A stretch of 57,281 bases of DNA from Erythrobacter sp. (GCA_023653115.1 JAMNXO010000012.1:1-57281), one strand, 5' to 3'. Positions 18,559 through 27,915 are shown, counted from the stretch's first letter. Notes: a model not told the origin generated them from the letters alone. Translations and numbers: made by a program.

Positions 18559-18562
18559 GACC

Positions 18563-19912
18563 ATGGGAATCAAACGCATCCTGATCGCCAATCGCGGCGA
18601 GATCGCCTTGCGCATCCACCGCGCGGCGCACGAGATAGGGATCGAAACGGTGGCGGTGCATTCCACCGCCGATGCCGATGCGATGCATGTCCGCCTCGCC
18701 GATCACGCGGTGTGCATCGGCCCGCCGCCTGCTGGCGAGAGTTATCTCAACATCGCCAACATCATCTCGGCTGCCGAAGTCGCGCAGTGCGATGCGATCC
18801 ACCCGGGCTATGGCTTCCTGTCGGAGAACGCCAAGTTCGCCGATATCGTCGAAGCGCATGACATCATCTGGATCGGCCCCAAGCCAGAACACATCCGCAC
18901 CATGGGCGACAAGGTCGAGGCCAAGCGAACGGCTGGCGCCTTGGGTCTGCCGCTGGTGCCGGGTTCGGACGGCGCGGTTTCCGATTTCGACGAGGCGCGC
19001 AAGATCGCCAAGGACATCGGCTATCCGGTGATCATCAAGGCCGCCAGCGGCGGCGGCGGGCGCGGGATGAAGGTGTGCGAGAGCGAGGACAAGCTCGAAA
19101 CCCTGATGCAGCAGGCCGGCAGCGAGGCGAAAGCCGCGTTTGGCGATGCGACCGTCTATATCGAGAAATATCTCGGCAACCCGCGCCACATCGAATTCCA
19201 GGTGTTCGGCGACGGGCAAGGCAACGCGATCCATCTGGGCGAGCGTGACTGCTCCTTGCAGCGCCGCCACCAGAAGGTGCTCGAAGAAGCGCCCTCGCCC
19301 GTTATCTCGACCGAGGAACGGATGCGCATGGGCGAGGTCTGCGCGCAGGCGATGCGCGACATGGCCTATCGCGGCGCGGGCACGATCGAATTCCTGTGGG
19401 AAGGCGGCGAGTTCTACTTCATCGAGATGAACACCCGCCTGCAGGTCGAGCACCCTGTCACCGAAGCGATCACAGGGGTTGATCTGGTGCGCGAGCAGAT
19501 CCGCATTGCCGAGGGCAAGCCGCTTTCGGTCAAGCAGGAGGAGCTCGAGTTCAAGGGCCACGCGATCGAGTGCCGGATCAACGCCGAAGATCCCTTCACT
19601 TTCGCGCCCTCGCCCGGCCTTGTGACCTATTATCACGCCGCAGGCGGGATGCATGTGCGCGTGGATTCAGGGCTTTACGCCGGCTACAAGATCCCGCCCT
19701 ATTACGACAGCATGATTGCCAAGCTGATCGTCTATGGCCGCACCCGCGAAGGCTGCATCATGCGCCTGCGCCGTGCGCTGGAGGAAATGGTGGTCGAAGG
19801 GGTGAAGACCAACATCCCGCTGCACCAGGAACTGCTGCGGCAGGATGACGTGCTGAACGGCGACTATTCGATCAAGTGGCTGGAAAACTGGCTGGAGGAG
19901 CGGGCGGTCTGA
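18563..19912 (+). CDS. accC: Biotin carboxylase subunit of acetyl-CoA carboxylase
   Basis: AccC (449 aa) carboxylates biotin on AccB using ATP and bicarbonate. The biotin carboxylase N-domain begins [21 protein letters not shown]; the ATP-grasp domain has the glycine loop [11 protein letters not shown]; the active-site region [26 protein letters not shown] is split around conserved Glu, Asn and Arg. Length matches E. coli (449 aa). It starts 4 nt after accB. A weak hairpin (TGTTGC/GCAACA, 19933-19950) follows the stop. Confidence 0.97.
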   Translation: MGIKRILIANRGEIALRIHRAAHEIGIETVAVHSTADADAMHVRLADHAVCIGPPPAGESYLNIANIISAAEVAQCDAIHPGYGFLSENAKFADIVEAHDIIWIGPKPEHIRTMGDKVEAKRTAGALGLPLVPGSDGAVSDFDEARKIAKDIGYPVIIKAASGGGGRGMKVCESEDKLETLMQQAGSEAKAAFGDATVYIEKYLGNPRHIEFQVFGDGQGNAIHLGERDCSLQRRHQKVLEEAPSPVISTEERMRMGEVCAQAMRDMAYRGAGTIEFLWEGGEFYFIEMNTRLQVEHPVTEAITGVDLVREQIRIAEGKPLSVKQEELEFKGHAIECRINAEDPFTFAPSPGLVTYYHAAGGMHVRVDSGLYAGYKIPPYYDSMIAKLIVYGRTREGCIMRLRRALEEMVVEGVKTNIPLHQELLRQDDVLNGDYSIKWLENWLEERAV

Positions 19913-20089
19913 CACCCGCCCCGCGTCCCGCCTGTTGCTGCACTGCAACAAAGCCTCGCCATAGTGATAGTCCGGGCCTCGCTTTGGGGTAGCCGGGCTG
20001 TTAACCTGCGGCTTGTGATCGGGCGGAGAATAATCTTCCGCTCTCGCCCGTTATCGGATCAGGCGCAGGGCCTGCTGTGTGGAGGTTGA

Positions 20090-21400
20090 ATGAACCGCAA
20101 GACCCAGATCGTTGTCGTCGGCGGGGGCGCAGGCGGGCTGGAACTGGTCCGCCGGCTGGGCGCGAAGTTCGGGCGCAAGCAGCACGATATCATTCTGGTC
20201 GACAAGAACCTCAGCCACATCTGGAAGCCGCTGCTGCACGAAGTTGCCGCCGGATCATTGGACGCGAACCTCGATGAAGTCGGCTATCGCGGGCATTGCT
20301 ACCGCTGGGGCTATCGCTTCTTCCAGGGCAGTCTCGACGGGATCGATCGCGCGGCCAAGACAATCAGCCTCGCTCCCGTGAAGGACGAGGATGGCAGCGC
20401 GCTGATCGAGGCGCACACCATCCGCTATGATATCCTCGCGATCGCGCTGGGATCAGTTTCGAACGATTTCGGCGTGCCGGGGGTGGCCGAGCATTGCCTC
20501 TATCTCGACAGCCGCGTGCAGGCTGACAGGTTCCGCACGCGTCTGCTCAACCACTGCCTGCGCGTCAGCCGGGCGATGATGAACGACCCGACGGCCAACG
20601 AACAGGTGCGCATCGCGATCGTCGGCGGGGGTGCGACCGGCGTTGAACTGGCCGCGGAACTCTACAATGCGGCTGGCGCCCTGCGGCACTACGGGCTCGA
20701 AGTGTTCGACGAGAGCCGCATGCACGTCACCCTGCTCGAAGCCGGCCCGCGCATCCTGCCTGCCCTGCCCGACAAGCTGGCCGAAGCGGCCACCTACGAA
20801 CTTGGCCAATTGGGCGTGCAGGTCCGCCCCGATGTGCAGGTGGTCGAAGCCCGCCCGCGCCAGCTCATCACCAAGACCGGCGAAGTAATCGAGGCAGACC
20901 TCATCGTCTGGGCGGCCGGGGTCAAGGGCGCAGACTTTCTCGGAGGCCTTGGGCTCGAGACCAATGCGCGCAACCAGATCCTCGTTACCGACACGCTCCA
21001 GACAACGGTTGATCCGTGCATCTATGCCCTGGGCGACTGCGCCAGCTACACGCCCCCGGGAGAGACCCGCCCCGTTCCCCCGCGCGCGCAGGCCGCGCAT
21101 CAGATGGCGGAGGTGGTGTTCGCCAATATCTGCCGGATGCAGCAGAACAAGCCGCTGAAGCACTTCACCTATCACGACAAGGGCTCGCTGGTGTCACTCA
21201 GCCGCTTCTCGACCGTAGGAAGCCTGATGGGCAACCTGATCGGCGGCAGCATGGCCATTGAAGGCCGGCTGGCGCGGTTCATCTACACCTCGCTCTACCG
21301 CCTGCACCTGATCGGCATCCACGGCTGGGTGAAGGCGACCTTCCTGATGCTGATCGGCCGGGTGAACCGCATCGTGCGGCCAAGGCTCAAGCTGCACTAA
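20090..21400 (+). CDS. ndh: Type II NADH dehydrogenase (NDH-2)
   Basis: A 436-residue NAD(P)/FAD-dependent NDH-2, a non-proton-pumping entry to the quinone pool at the inner membrane. FAD Rossmann motif VVVGGGAGGLELVRRLG is N-terminal; the NADH site is VRIAIVGGGATGVELAAEL at about 182-200; ALGDCASY is the C-terminal FAD motif, and the hydrophobic amphipathic end (LYRLHLIGIHGWVKATFLMLIG) provides membrane contact. Its end overlaps the convergent membrane-protein gene by 4 nt. The upstream 177-nt gap contains a single TTAACC at 20001-20006. Confidence 0.93.
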   Translation: MNRKTQIVVVGGGAGGLELVRRLGAKFGRKQHDIILVDKNLSHIWKPLLHEVAAGSLDANLDEVGYRGHCYRWGYRFFQGSLDGIDRAAKTISLAPVKDEDGSALIEAHTIRYDILAIALGSVSNDFGVPGVAEHCLYLDSRVQADRFRTRLLNHCLRVSRAMMNDPTANEQVRIAIVGGGATGVELAAELYNAAGALRHYGLEVFDESRMHVTLLEAGPRILPALPDKLAEAATYELGQLGVQVRPDVQVVEARPRQLITKTGEVIEADLIVWAAGVKGADFLGGLGLETNARNQILVTDTLQTTVDPCIYALGDCASYTPPGETRPVPPRAQAAHQMAEVVFANICRMQQNKPLKHFTYHDKGSLVSLSRFSTVGSLMGNLIGGSMAIEGRLARFIYTSLYRLHLIGIHGWVKATFLMLIGRVNRIVRPRLKLH

Positions 21401-21789
21401 TCTCGCTTGTCCGTCGGATGCCTCAGGCCTCTGATCGGGGGTTTGCCGGTGCGGATCCAGCGCCGGACAAAGAAGACGCCGCGCCCGTAATACACACAGG
21501 CCAGCGCAAGACCGCATCCGTTCGAGAGCAGTGTCTTGCCGAGAGCGAAGGGGCGCTGCTGCAGGTCGAACCAGATCGCCAAGCCGACAAGCATGGCCGA
21601 CATCAGAAGGGTGAACTGGAACCCGTCATAAAGCGCCGCGCGCCTTGGCGCAGCACGGCGGACACCATAGACACTGAGTGTCGGCAGCCTGCGCCAGCGC
21701 TTCGGCAAAGTGCGATCAAGGTGCGACACATACCAGCGCTGCAAAACCAGCACCGGCAGCACCATCGACAGAGTGACAAGTATGGTCAC
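21397..21789 (-). CDS. Hypothetical integral membrane protein
   Basis: A 130-residue protein with three probable membrane helices: MTILVTLSMVLPVLVLQRWY at the N-terminus, FTLLMSAMLVGLAIWF in the middle, and LSNGCGLALACVYYGRGVFF near the end, with basic loops between (RTLPKRWRR; RRAAPRRA). The start is a GTG without a clear SD; an ATG at codon 9 is possible. It converges on ndh. No family recognised. Confidence 0.6.
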   Translation of the reverse strand: MTILVTLSMVLPVLVLQRWYVSHLDRTLPKRWRRLPTLSVYGVRRAAPRRAALYDGFQFTLLMSAMLVGLAIWFDLQQRPFALGKTLLSNGCGLALACVYYGRGVFFVRRWIRTGKPPIRGLRHPTDKRD

Positions 21790-21823
21790 GGACGGACTGG
21801 GAGCCGAGCCGCCGACGTCAGAC

Positions 21824-22285
21824 TTATAGCGGAACGCCGGGTTCCTGCTTGGCAGTGCGGATCGTCAGCGAGGTTTTAACGCTTTCCACATTGGGCGCGG
21901 GCGTCAGCTTGCCGGTCAGGAATTCCTGGAAGCTTTGCAGATCGCGGCTGACGATCTTGAGAATGAAGTCGATCTCGCCATTGAGCATGTGGCATTCGCG
22001 CACTTCGGGCAGCGCGCGCATATGCTCTTCGAACTCGCGCAAGCTGGCTTCGGCCTGGCTCTTCAGGCTCACCATCGCGAACACCGTAATCGCAAAGCCG
22101 AGCTTGGACGGATCGAGATCGGCGTGATAGCCGCGGATCACGCCGTCTTCCTCCAGCCCGCGCACGCGGCGCAGGCACGGCGGCGCGGTGAGGCCAACAC
22201 GCTGGGCAAGCTCGACATTGGTCACGCGGCCTTCCGCCTGCAGTTCCGCGAGCAGACGGCGATCAATATCATCCAGATTGGCCAC
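21824..22285 (-). CDS. Lrp/AsnC family transcriptional regulator
   Basis: A 153-residue Lrp/AsnC regulator: an N-terminal winged HTH (LDDIDRRLLAELQAEGRVTNVELAQRVGLT; PPCLRRVRGLEEDGVIRGY) and a C-terminal RAM ligand domain (FAITVFAMVSLKSQ; VRECHMLNGEIDFILKIVSRD). I prefer the GTG at 22285 because GGGAG lies about 10 nt upstream and the protein then starts MANLDDIDRR; a GTG at 22303 adds six residues. The ligand, probably an amino acid, is unknown. It faces the histidine kinase gene across a region with two dyads. Confidence 0.9.
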   Translation of the reverse strand: MANLDDIDRRLLAELQAEGRVTNVELAQRVGLTAPPCLRRVRGLEEDGVIRGYHADLDPSKLGFAITVFAMVSLKSQAEASLREFEEHMRALPEVRECHMLNGEIDFILKIVSRDLQSFQEFLTGKLTPAPNVESVKTSLTIRTAKQEPGVPL

Positions 22286-22386
22286 TCGGCTGAAACTCCC
22301 CACCAGGCCGCACGTTCACCCCAAGGCAACGCCGCGCATCCTATCATCATCAAAGTAAGAAGAGGCGCGCCGGATGGCGCTCTTCG

Positions 22387-22459
22387 CTAATATTATTAGG
22401 TCTGCCAGCAATTGTCCCGCTTTGCAACGCACCTTGCGCGTCAGACTGTGACAATTGCT
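22387..22459. promoter_or_regulatory. Paired dyads in the lrp/histidine-kinase divergent region
   Basis: An AT-rich dyad CTAAT-ATT-ATTAG lies at 22387-22399. AGCAATTGTC (22407-22416) is repeated exactly in inverted orientation as GACAATTGCT (22450-22459), 43 bp centre to centre, about four helical turns; each copy contains CAATTG. Such phased AT-rich dyads suit an Lrp/AsnC octamer or another dimeric regulator controlling both divergent genes. Confidence 0.45.
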
Positions 22460-22567
22460 CTATCCTGATAGAAGATTGCATGGCGCTGGCGTTACGGGCT
22501 GGCCCGGCGCAGTGATAAGCGCCGCCGATTCGCTTTGGCTGAGCCAGATTTTGGGAGTGCTCCTCGC

Positions 22568-24325
22568 GTGTTCTTCGATGACCGCCTTGCCACCGTGCTG
22601 CGCCAGCGCGCCACCGGCGAAGCGGGCTTGCGCACGCAATACCGGCAGCTGCTCGATCTGCTCGGCAAGGATCGTGTCCATTCCAGCAGCCGCCAGCAGC
22701 AGAGCCTTGTCGCCTCGGCCTGGCTGAGGATGGACGCGCTGGCCGAGGCGATCCCCGCACCCGAACGCGCAGCCATCATCCGCGAGGCCGGCTGGCGCTT
22801 CCGCAGCCCCGATCTCGCCGCGCATCTGGCCGATCAGGAACCCGATATCGCTATTGCCGCGCTCGGCCGCGCCGATCTATCGGTCGAGGACTGGACCGCG
22901 CTGATCCCGCGCCTGCCGGTGCGCGCGCGCGGTTTTCTGCGTCTGCGCCGCGATCTGCCGATTGATGTCGAAGCGTTGCTGGCACGGCTAGGTGTTCACG
23001 ACCGCGGCCTCCCGCGCCCCGAGGGTGCGAGCATCGCGCCTTTCGCGGCGTCTGAAACTGCGCCTGCCACCGTGCCCGATCGCGAGCTGGCGCCGCTCCC
23101 CCAGCGTCGCCGTGAACGCGCACCCGTCGCCGATCGGGACGAGACCGGCCGCAGCGAAATCTCGGCGCTGGTCGAACGCATCGCCCAGTTCAGGCGCGAG
23201 CGCAGCGAAAGCGGCACCGACGCGGACATCGCCCCGCGCCTGCCGCTGGGCGAATTGCCCGATCTGCCCGACCGCCCGATTGCCGGCTTCGGCTTTGCCA
23301 CGGACGCCGCCGGACGGATCGAATGGGCCGCGCCCGAAGTTGCTCCGATGGTGATTGGCACGCGGCTGGTCGCCCTGCGTGCGCTCGCCAGTGACGACAC
23401 AGAAGGCGACGCCATCGCGCGGGCCTTTGCCCGGCGCCAGCCGATCGCGGGGCAGGCCTTTGCACTGTCCGGCGCGCTCGCCATTGCCGGAGAATGGACG
23501 CTGGATGCCCAGCCCGCCTTCAGCGTGGAAGGCCACTTCACCGGCTATGTCGGACGTTGCCGCCGCGCGCTGGACGAGCCGGGCGAACCGACCGCCCCCG
23601 AAGCGCGCGAAGCCGATCGCATCCGCCAGCTGCTGCACGAATTGCGCACGCCGGTTACTGCGGTGCAGGGCTATGCCGAGGTAATCCAGCAGCAATTGTT
23701 CGGCCCCGCACCCCACGAATACCGCGCACTTGCTGCAGCGATTGCAGCCGATGCCGCACGCATCCTCGCCGGTTTCGACGAGCTTGACCGGCTCGCACGG
23801 TTCGAGACCGGAGCGCTCGGGATCGAGCCGGGTGAGGCGGATCTGGCGATGCTGGTGCGGCGTATTGTCGACCAGCTGACCCCGGTTCTCGCCGCGCGTG
23901 AGGCCGGTATTGCCCTTGCCCTTGCGCCTGATGCGAGCCTGCTGGCGGCCTGCGATTCCGAAGATGCCGAGGCGCTGCTGTGGCGCGTGCTGGCGAGCCT
24001 TGGTGCGGCCTGCGGGCCGAAGGAGCAGCTTGCGGCACGGTTGGCGCCGGTGATCGTGCAGGGCCGTGCGCAAGCGCGGCTTGAATGCGCTTTGCCCGGC
24101 GATCTCGCGCGCGAGGAAAACCTGTTTGCCGCCACCGCACGGCCGGCTGAAAGCGCAATCAATGCAGGGCTGTTCGGCGCCGGCTTTGCCTTCCGCCTCG
24201 CCCGGGCCGAAGCGCGTGCGGCGGGCGGATCGCTGCTGCGCGACGGCGACAAGCTGGTGCTCACCCTGCCGCTCTTGACCATGGCCGGAGACCTGCCTAG
24301 CCACCGTGCCTTCAGCGCGGGCTAG
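22568..24325 (+). CDS. Histidine kinase-like protein with decayed ATPase domain
   Basis: A 585-residue protein. The N-terminal ~180 residues are helical (RAAIIREAGWRF; SVEDWTALIPRLPVRARGFLRLRRD) and recall DUF2336-type regions. A Pro/Arg/Glu-rich linker and a PAS-like stretch follow. A HisKA domain has the H-box QLLHELRTPVTAVQGYAEVI with His357. The C-terminal ATPase part lacks the expected N-box (LLWRVLASLGAAC has no Asn pair) and the D-x-G-x-G, keeping only a G-rich remnant LFGAGFAFRLARAEARAAGG. The GTG at 22568 has GGGAG 10 nt upstream; a TTG at 22535 lacks an SD. No response regulator is adjacent. Confidence 0.8.
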   Translation: MFFDDRLATVLRQRATGEAGLRTQYRQLLDLLGKDRVHSSSRQQQSLVASAWLRMDALAEAIPAPERAAIIREAGWRFRSPDLAAHLADQEPDIAIAALGRADLSVEDWTALIPRLPVRARGFLRLRRDLPIDVEALLARLGVHDRGLPRPEGASIAPFAASETAPATVPDRELAPLPQRRRERAPVADRDETGRSEISALVERIAQFRRERSESGTDADIAPRLPLGELPDLPDRPIAGFGFATDAAGRIEWAAPEVAPMVIGTRLVALRALASDDTEGDAIARAFARRQPIAGQAFALSGALAIAGEWTLDAQPAFSVEGHFTGYVGRCRRALDEPGEPTAPEAREADRIRQLLHELRTPVTAVQGYAEVIQQQLFGPAPHEYRALAAAIAADAARILAGFDELDRLARFETGALGIEPGEADLAMLVRRIVDQLTPVLAAREAGIALALAPDASLLAACDSEDAEALLWRVLASLGAACGPKEQLAARLAPVIVQGRAQARLECALPGDLAREENLFAATARPAESAINAGLFGAGFAFRLARAEARAAGGSLLRDGDKLVLTLPLLTMAGDLPSHRAFSAG

Positions 24326-24347
24326 CACGCGCCGGGAGAACAGGCGC

Positions 24348-25349
24348 ATGGCGACAGGTTCTATGCTGGTGCCCCCGCCAGCGGCCGCCGCTGCGCGGTT
24401 TGCGCCCGGTTTCGGCCAGCGCGTACTGCTGACGGTCGATACCGAAGAGGAATTCGACTGGAACGCCCCCTTCCGGCGCGAAGGCCACGGCCTAAGCCAT
24501 GTCGCCGCAATCCCGCGCTTCCAGAGCTTCTGCGAGAAAATCGGCGCGCATCCGGTCTATCTGGTCGACTGGCCGATCGTGCAAGATGCTCGCGCGGTCG
24601 AGATCATCGGCGATGCCGTGCGGCGCGGCACGGCCGAGGTTGGCGTGCAGTTGCACCCCTGGGTCAATCCCCCGTTCGAGGAAGAGGTGAGCGCGCGCAA
24701 CTCCTTCACCGGCAATCTGTCGCCTGCGCTGGAAGCGGCCAAGTTCACAATACTGCGAGATGCGGTCGAAGCCGCCTTCGGTGCCGCCCCGCTGATCTAT
24801 CGTGCCGGCCGCTATGGCCTTGGTCCGGACACGGCCAGTTTGCTCAAGTCAGCGGGGATCCGGATCGACACCTCGGTGCGCTCGCTGTTCGATTACCGGC
24901 CCAAGGGCGGGCCAGACTATTCGCACCACCCGATCACTCCCTATTGGGCCGATGCGGAACGTACGCTGCTGGAACTGCCGGTCACCACGGTTCACGCCGG
25001 GCTGCTGCGTCCGGTCGGGGTGGAGGTGCAGCGGCTCGCAGCCAAGGTCCCCCGGGCACTTGGTGCCTTGTCGCGGCTTGGCCTGCTCGAACGCATCGCA
25101 TTGACGCCAGAAGGGGTCTCGGCCGAAGAGGCCCTGCGCGGGATCGGTCTTGCAGTCAGCAGCGGATTGCCGGTGCTGGTGCTGTCGCTCCATAGCCCCT
25201 CGCTTGCCCCCGGCCATACGCCCTATGCAGCCGACGAAGCAGCGGTCGAGCGGCTCTATGCGTGGTTTGAGGCGGTTTATGCCGAGCTTGTCCGGCGCGG
25301 GGTGCGCAGCACCACGGTGGCCGAGATCATCGCCGCCACGGAATTGTAA
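24348..25349 (+). CDS. Polysaccharide deacetylase family protein
   Basis: A 333-residue NodB-like carbohydrate esterase. The first motif, normally TFDD, is LLTVDTEEEFDW with acidic residues for the metal; the second contributes His in GVQLHPWVNPPF; further along come IYRAGRYGLGPDTASLLKSAGI and LVLSLHSPSLAPGHTPY, matching the chitin/polysaccharide deacetylase fold. Similar proteins in sphingomonads are called WalW. SD GGGAGA lies about 8 nt before the ATG. It starts 22 nt after the kinase gene and is probably cotranscribed. Confidence 0.82.
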   Translation: MATGSMLVPPPAAAAARFAPGFGQRVLLTVDTEEEFDWNAPFRREGHGLSHVAAIPRFQSFCEKIGAHPVYLVDWPIVQDARAVEIIGDAVRRGTAEVGVQLHPWVNPPFEEEVSARNSFTGNLSPALEAAKFTILRDAVEAAFGAAPLIYRAGRYGLGPDTASLLKSAGIRIDTSVRSLFDYRPKGGPDYSHHPITPYWADAERTLLELPVTTVHAGLLRPVGVEVQRLAAKVPRALGALSRLGLLERIALTPEGVSAEEALRGIGLAVSSGLPVLVLSLHSPSLAPGHTPYAADEAAVERLYAWFEAVYAELVRRGVRSTTVAEIIAATEL

Positions 25350-25426
25350 ACACTGCATCACGGCTTGTCTCCGCACCGCCGGCAGAGTAGGGGCTGGCGC
25401 TCGCCTGGTCTCCGGTCCTTGTCTTG

Positions 25427-25499
25427 GGGCCTGTAGCTCAGCGGTTAGAGCTGGCCGCTCATAACGGCTAGGTCGCGGGTTCGAATCCTGCCGGGCCCA
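25427..25499 (+). tRNA. tRNA-Ile2 (anticodon CAU)
   Basis: A complete cloverleaf: acceptor GGGCCTG/CGGGCCC, D-stem GCTC/GAGC, anticodon stem GGCCG/CGGCT with loop CTCATAA (anticodon CAT), and T-arm GCGGG-TTCGAAT-CCTGC, discriminator A. The sequence around the D-loop (GGTTAGAGC) and anticodon arm resembles tRNA-Ile2 whose C34 becomes lysidine by TilS, rather than elongator or initiator tRNA-Met. CCA is not fully encoded (ACCG follows). Confidence 0.9.
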
Positions 25500-25530
25500 C
25501 CGGGGGCGGTGCGGGCGAGAGCAAAAATGT

Positions 25531-25609
<79 letters not shown>

Positions 25610-25672
25610 ATCCGCCCAGCGCCATCAACGCCGCCCCAATCCTGCGCTTGCAGTCGGCGGGGGGCGCAGTAG

Positions 25673-26656
25673 ATGTCGGTCGGGATGGATCAACACACGC
25701 CCCCTGCTTCGCTGCGCGCGCTGGTGCTGGAAGATGGCCAAGTCCGCGAGATCGCGCCCGAAGCGGTAACCGCCTATAGCGGCGGGGGTTTCGTCTGGCT
25801 GCATATCGAGGGCACCGGCACCAATGGCCGCCCCGATCTGCCGCCTTATGTTCCGCAAATGGCGGCCAGCGCCCTGCTCGCCAGAGAGACCCGCCCCCGC
25901 TGTGACGAGATCGATTCTGCCGCGCTGATCAACCTGCGCGGCACGGGTCTGATGAGCGTGGGTGACAGCGATCCGCTCGTCTCGATCCGCGTCTGGGTCG
26001 AGGGACGGCGCGTCACATCGGTCTCGCGCAAGCCGCTTGCCGCGCTCGGCAAGGTCGAAACAGCGATGCAGGCCGGACGCCTGACCGATGGCGGGGATTT
26101 CGTCTCGGCACTGGCGCAGGCGATCAGCATCGAGCTTGATCCCAAGATCGTCGAACTCGGCGAGGAGCTCGATAATTGCGAGGAAGCCATCGAAAGCGGC
26201 GATGTCTACAGCCTGCGCCGCCGCATTGCGGTGCTGCGTTCGCGCGCGATTGCGCTGCGCCGCTTCATCGCGCCCGATCGCAATGCGCTGGCTACCATGG
26301 CGCAGCTCGAATTCGCATGGATCAGCCATGAAGACCGCCTGCACCTGCGCGACGCGGCAGACCGGTTTGCACGCATGGCAGAAGAGCTAGAGGCCGTGCG
26401 CGAACGCGCCGCACTGCTGCACGAACAACTCACCGATCTTCGCACCGAACAGATCGACCGCCGCAGTCTGGCAATCGCGGTGGTGGCATTCATCTTCCTG
26501 CCGCTGACCTTTGTCACCGGGCTGCTCGGAATGAATGTCGCCGGGATCCCATTTGCTGATCATGAATGGGCGTTCTGGGGCGTTGTGGCCTTCTGCCTCG
26601 TTATCAGTGCAGCGGTCATCGGCTGGTTCGCGGTGCGACAATGGCTGGCGGACTGA
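25673..26656 (+). CDS. zntB: CorA/ZntB family metal ion transporter
   Basis: A 327-residue CorA-superfamily protein. A cytoplasmic alpha/beta domain is followed by a long helical stalk (LRRRIAVLRSRAIALRRFIAPDR ... EDRLHLRDAADRFARMAEEL) and two C-terminal membrane helices. The pore signature GMN is present in TGLLGMNVAGIP, with the second helix FWGVVAFCLVISAAVIGWF. The length and the PFADHEWAF periplasmic loop fit ZntB (zinc) more than CorA (magnesium), but the substrate is not certain. An ATG at codon 5 is an alternative start. Confidence 0.85.
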   Translation: MSVGMDQHTPPASLRALVLEDGQVREIAPEAVTAYSGGGFVWLHIEGTGTNGRPDLPPYVPQMAASALLARETRPRCDEIDSAALINLRGTGLMSVGDSDPLVSIRVWVEGRRVTSVSRKPLAALGKVETAMQAGRLTDGGDFVSALAQAISIELDPKIVELGEELDNCEEAIESGDVYSLRRRIAVLRSRAIALRRFIAPDRNALATMAQLEFAWISHEDRLHLRDAADRFARMAEELEAVRERAALLHEQLTDLRTEQIDRRSLAIAVVAFIFLPLTFVTGLLGMNVAGIPFADHEWAFWGVVAFCLVISAAVIGWFAVRQWLAD

Positions 26657-26669
26657 GGCGACTGCGCCG

Positions 26670-27701
26670 CTAGCCGCCTGCGTTGGTCTGTTCGAGAATC
26701 CAGTCGGGGATCGCTTCCTGGCGCAGGTCGGCCAGATCAAGGCCGAGCGCGCGCACGCCGTCATAGCGGTCGCGGGGGGCGTAGTCGGCGGGGCGCTGAA
26801 CGAACACCTTGCCGCCTGCTTCGGCAAGGATACTCAGCCCGCGCACGCCATCATTGCCGCTCCCGGTCAACAACCCGCCTAGCGCCGGCAGCCCGCTCCG
26901 GGCCAGCGCACCGAACAGCAAATCGGCCGAGGGGCGGCAGCCGTTGACAGGATCGCGTTCAACCAGCCGGAGACGCGGCGGCGATCCTGCCTCGACAATC
27001 ACGTGGCGGGTGTTGTCATGCGCCAGCCACACCTTGCCGGGCTCAAGCGAGACGCCGTCGACCGCATCGCCCAGCTGGCAGGGCAATGAGGCGCGCATCG
27101 CTCGCACAGCATTCTCGACCACACCGCTTTCAGCATCGAACAGCACGATGGTGGGCGGACAGCCGGCATCATAGGCCGCCAGCACCTGCCGGGCACTTTC
27201 AATCCCGGCCGCCCCGCAGGCCAGCGCAACAATTCGCCCGTCGCTGCGATAGCCGCCGGCATTGCTGCCCTCTGCCTGGGTCTCCCCGCCCGGCTGCAAC
27301 TCGCCCTTGGCCGCGCGGATGACGATATCGCCCAACTGGCGCACCGTGGCATCGAATTCTTCGCGCGAGGTGTGGAGCGGCTTGGGAAAGCAATGCACCG
27401 CGCCCAGTTCCAGCGCGCGCCGCGCCGTGCCGGTGCCGGCCTGGGTGATGCTGGACAGCATGATCACCGGCAGCGGGCGGCTCTCCATTACCTCTTCGAG
27501 GAATTCCATCCCGCTCTTGCCCGGCATCTCGACGTCGAGCGTGAGCACATCGGGCCGCAGTTTTTCCAGCTGGTCGCGCGCGTCATCGGCATTCTTGGCG
27601 GTGCCGCAAACGGTCACGCCTTTGGCATTGTCGAGGATGTCGCAGAACAACGCGCGCATTGCCGCGGAATCGTCCACCACCAGCACTCTTACATCGGCCA
27701 T
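26670..27701 (-). CDS. CheB paralogue with intact receiver and inactivated methylesterase domain
   Basis: A 343-residue protein with CheB architecture. The receiver is intact (VLVVDDSAAMR; phospho-acceptor Asp56 in LTLDVEMPG; Lys in FPKPL). In the C-terminal domain the catalytic GASTGG motif is ACGAAGI, placing Gly163 where Ser should be, and the QH motif is LFD, placing Asp189 where His should be; only the third residue survives in LTGSGNDGVRG. It therefore probably lacks esterase/deamidase activity and may act as a phospho-dependent binding partner. It is divergent from an MCP gene at the edge of the chemotaxis cluster. Confidence 0.85.
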   Translation of the reverse strand: MADVRVLVVDDSAAMRALFCDILDNAKGVTVCGTAKNADDARDQLEKLRPDVLTLDVEMPGKSGMEFLEEVMESRPLPVIMLSSITQAGTGTARRALELGAVHCFPKPLHTSREEFDATVRQLGDIVIRAAKGELQPGGETQAEGSNAGGYRSDGRIVALACGAAGIESARQVLAAYDAGCPPTIVLFDAESGVVENAVRAMRASLPCQLGDAVDGVSLEPGKVWLAHDNTRHVIVEAGSPPRLRLVERDPVNGCRPSADLLFGALARSGLPALGGLLTGSGNDGVRGLSILAEAGGKVFVQRPADYAPRDRYDGVRALGLDLADLRQEAIPDWILEQTNAGG

Positions 27702-27915
27702 GAAATCTATCGCCCTCGCCTGTGGATGCGCTGTCTCGCCGCCAGCGGAACGCTGCGACGACGCGCCATGGTTTGCATGCCGCAGGGATAGGGCGCTCGC
27801 AGCCAACAAAGCTTTCGACCCTGCCTAGGGGCTTGCGCATAGCCCTGCGGAAAAGCGCCCTTCAGGGTCTGCTTGCTAGCAACCGTCGAAAGGGTCCGAG
27901 AAGGAACGGGAAGAG

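Noticed and set aside
20001..20006. CtrA site upstream of ndh
   Set aside because: Only a single TTAACC is present without a second TTAA at the required distance.
25427..25499. tRNA-Met for the CAT anticodon tRNA
   Set aside because: Stem sequences resemble tRNA-Ile2 (lysidine-modified) rather than elongator or initiator tRNA-Met.
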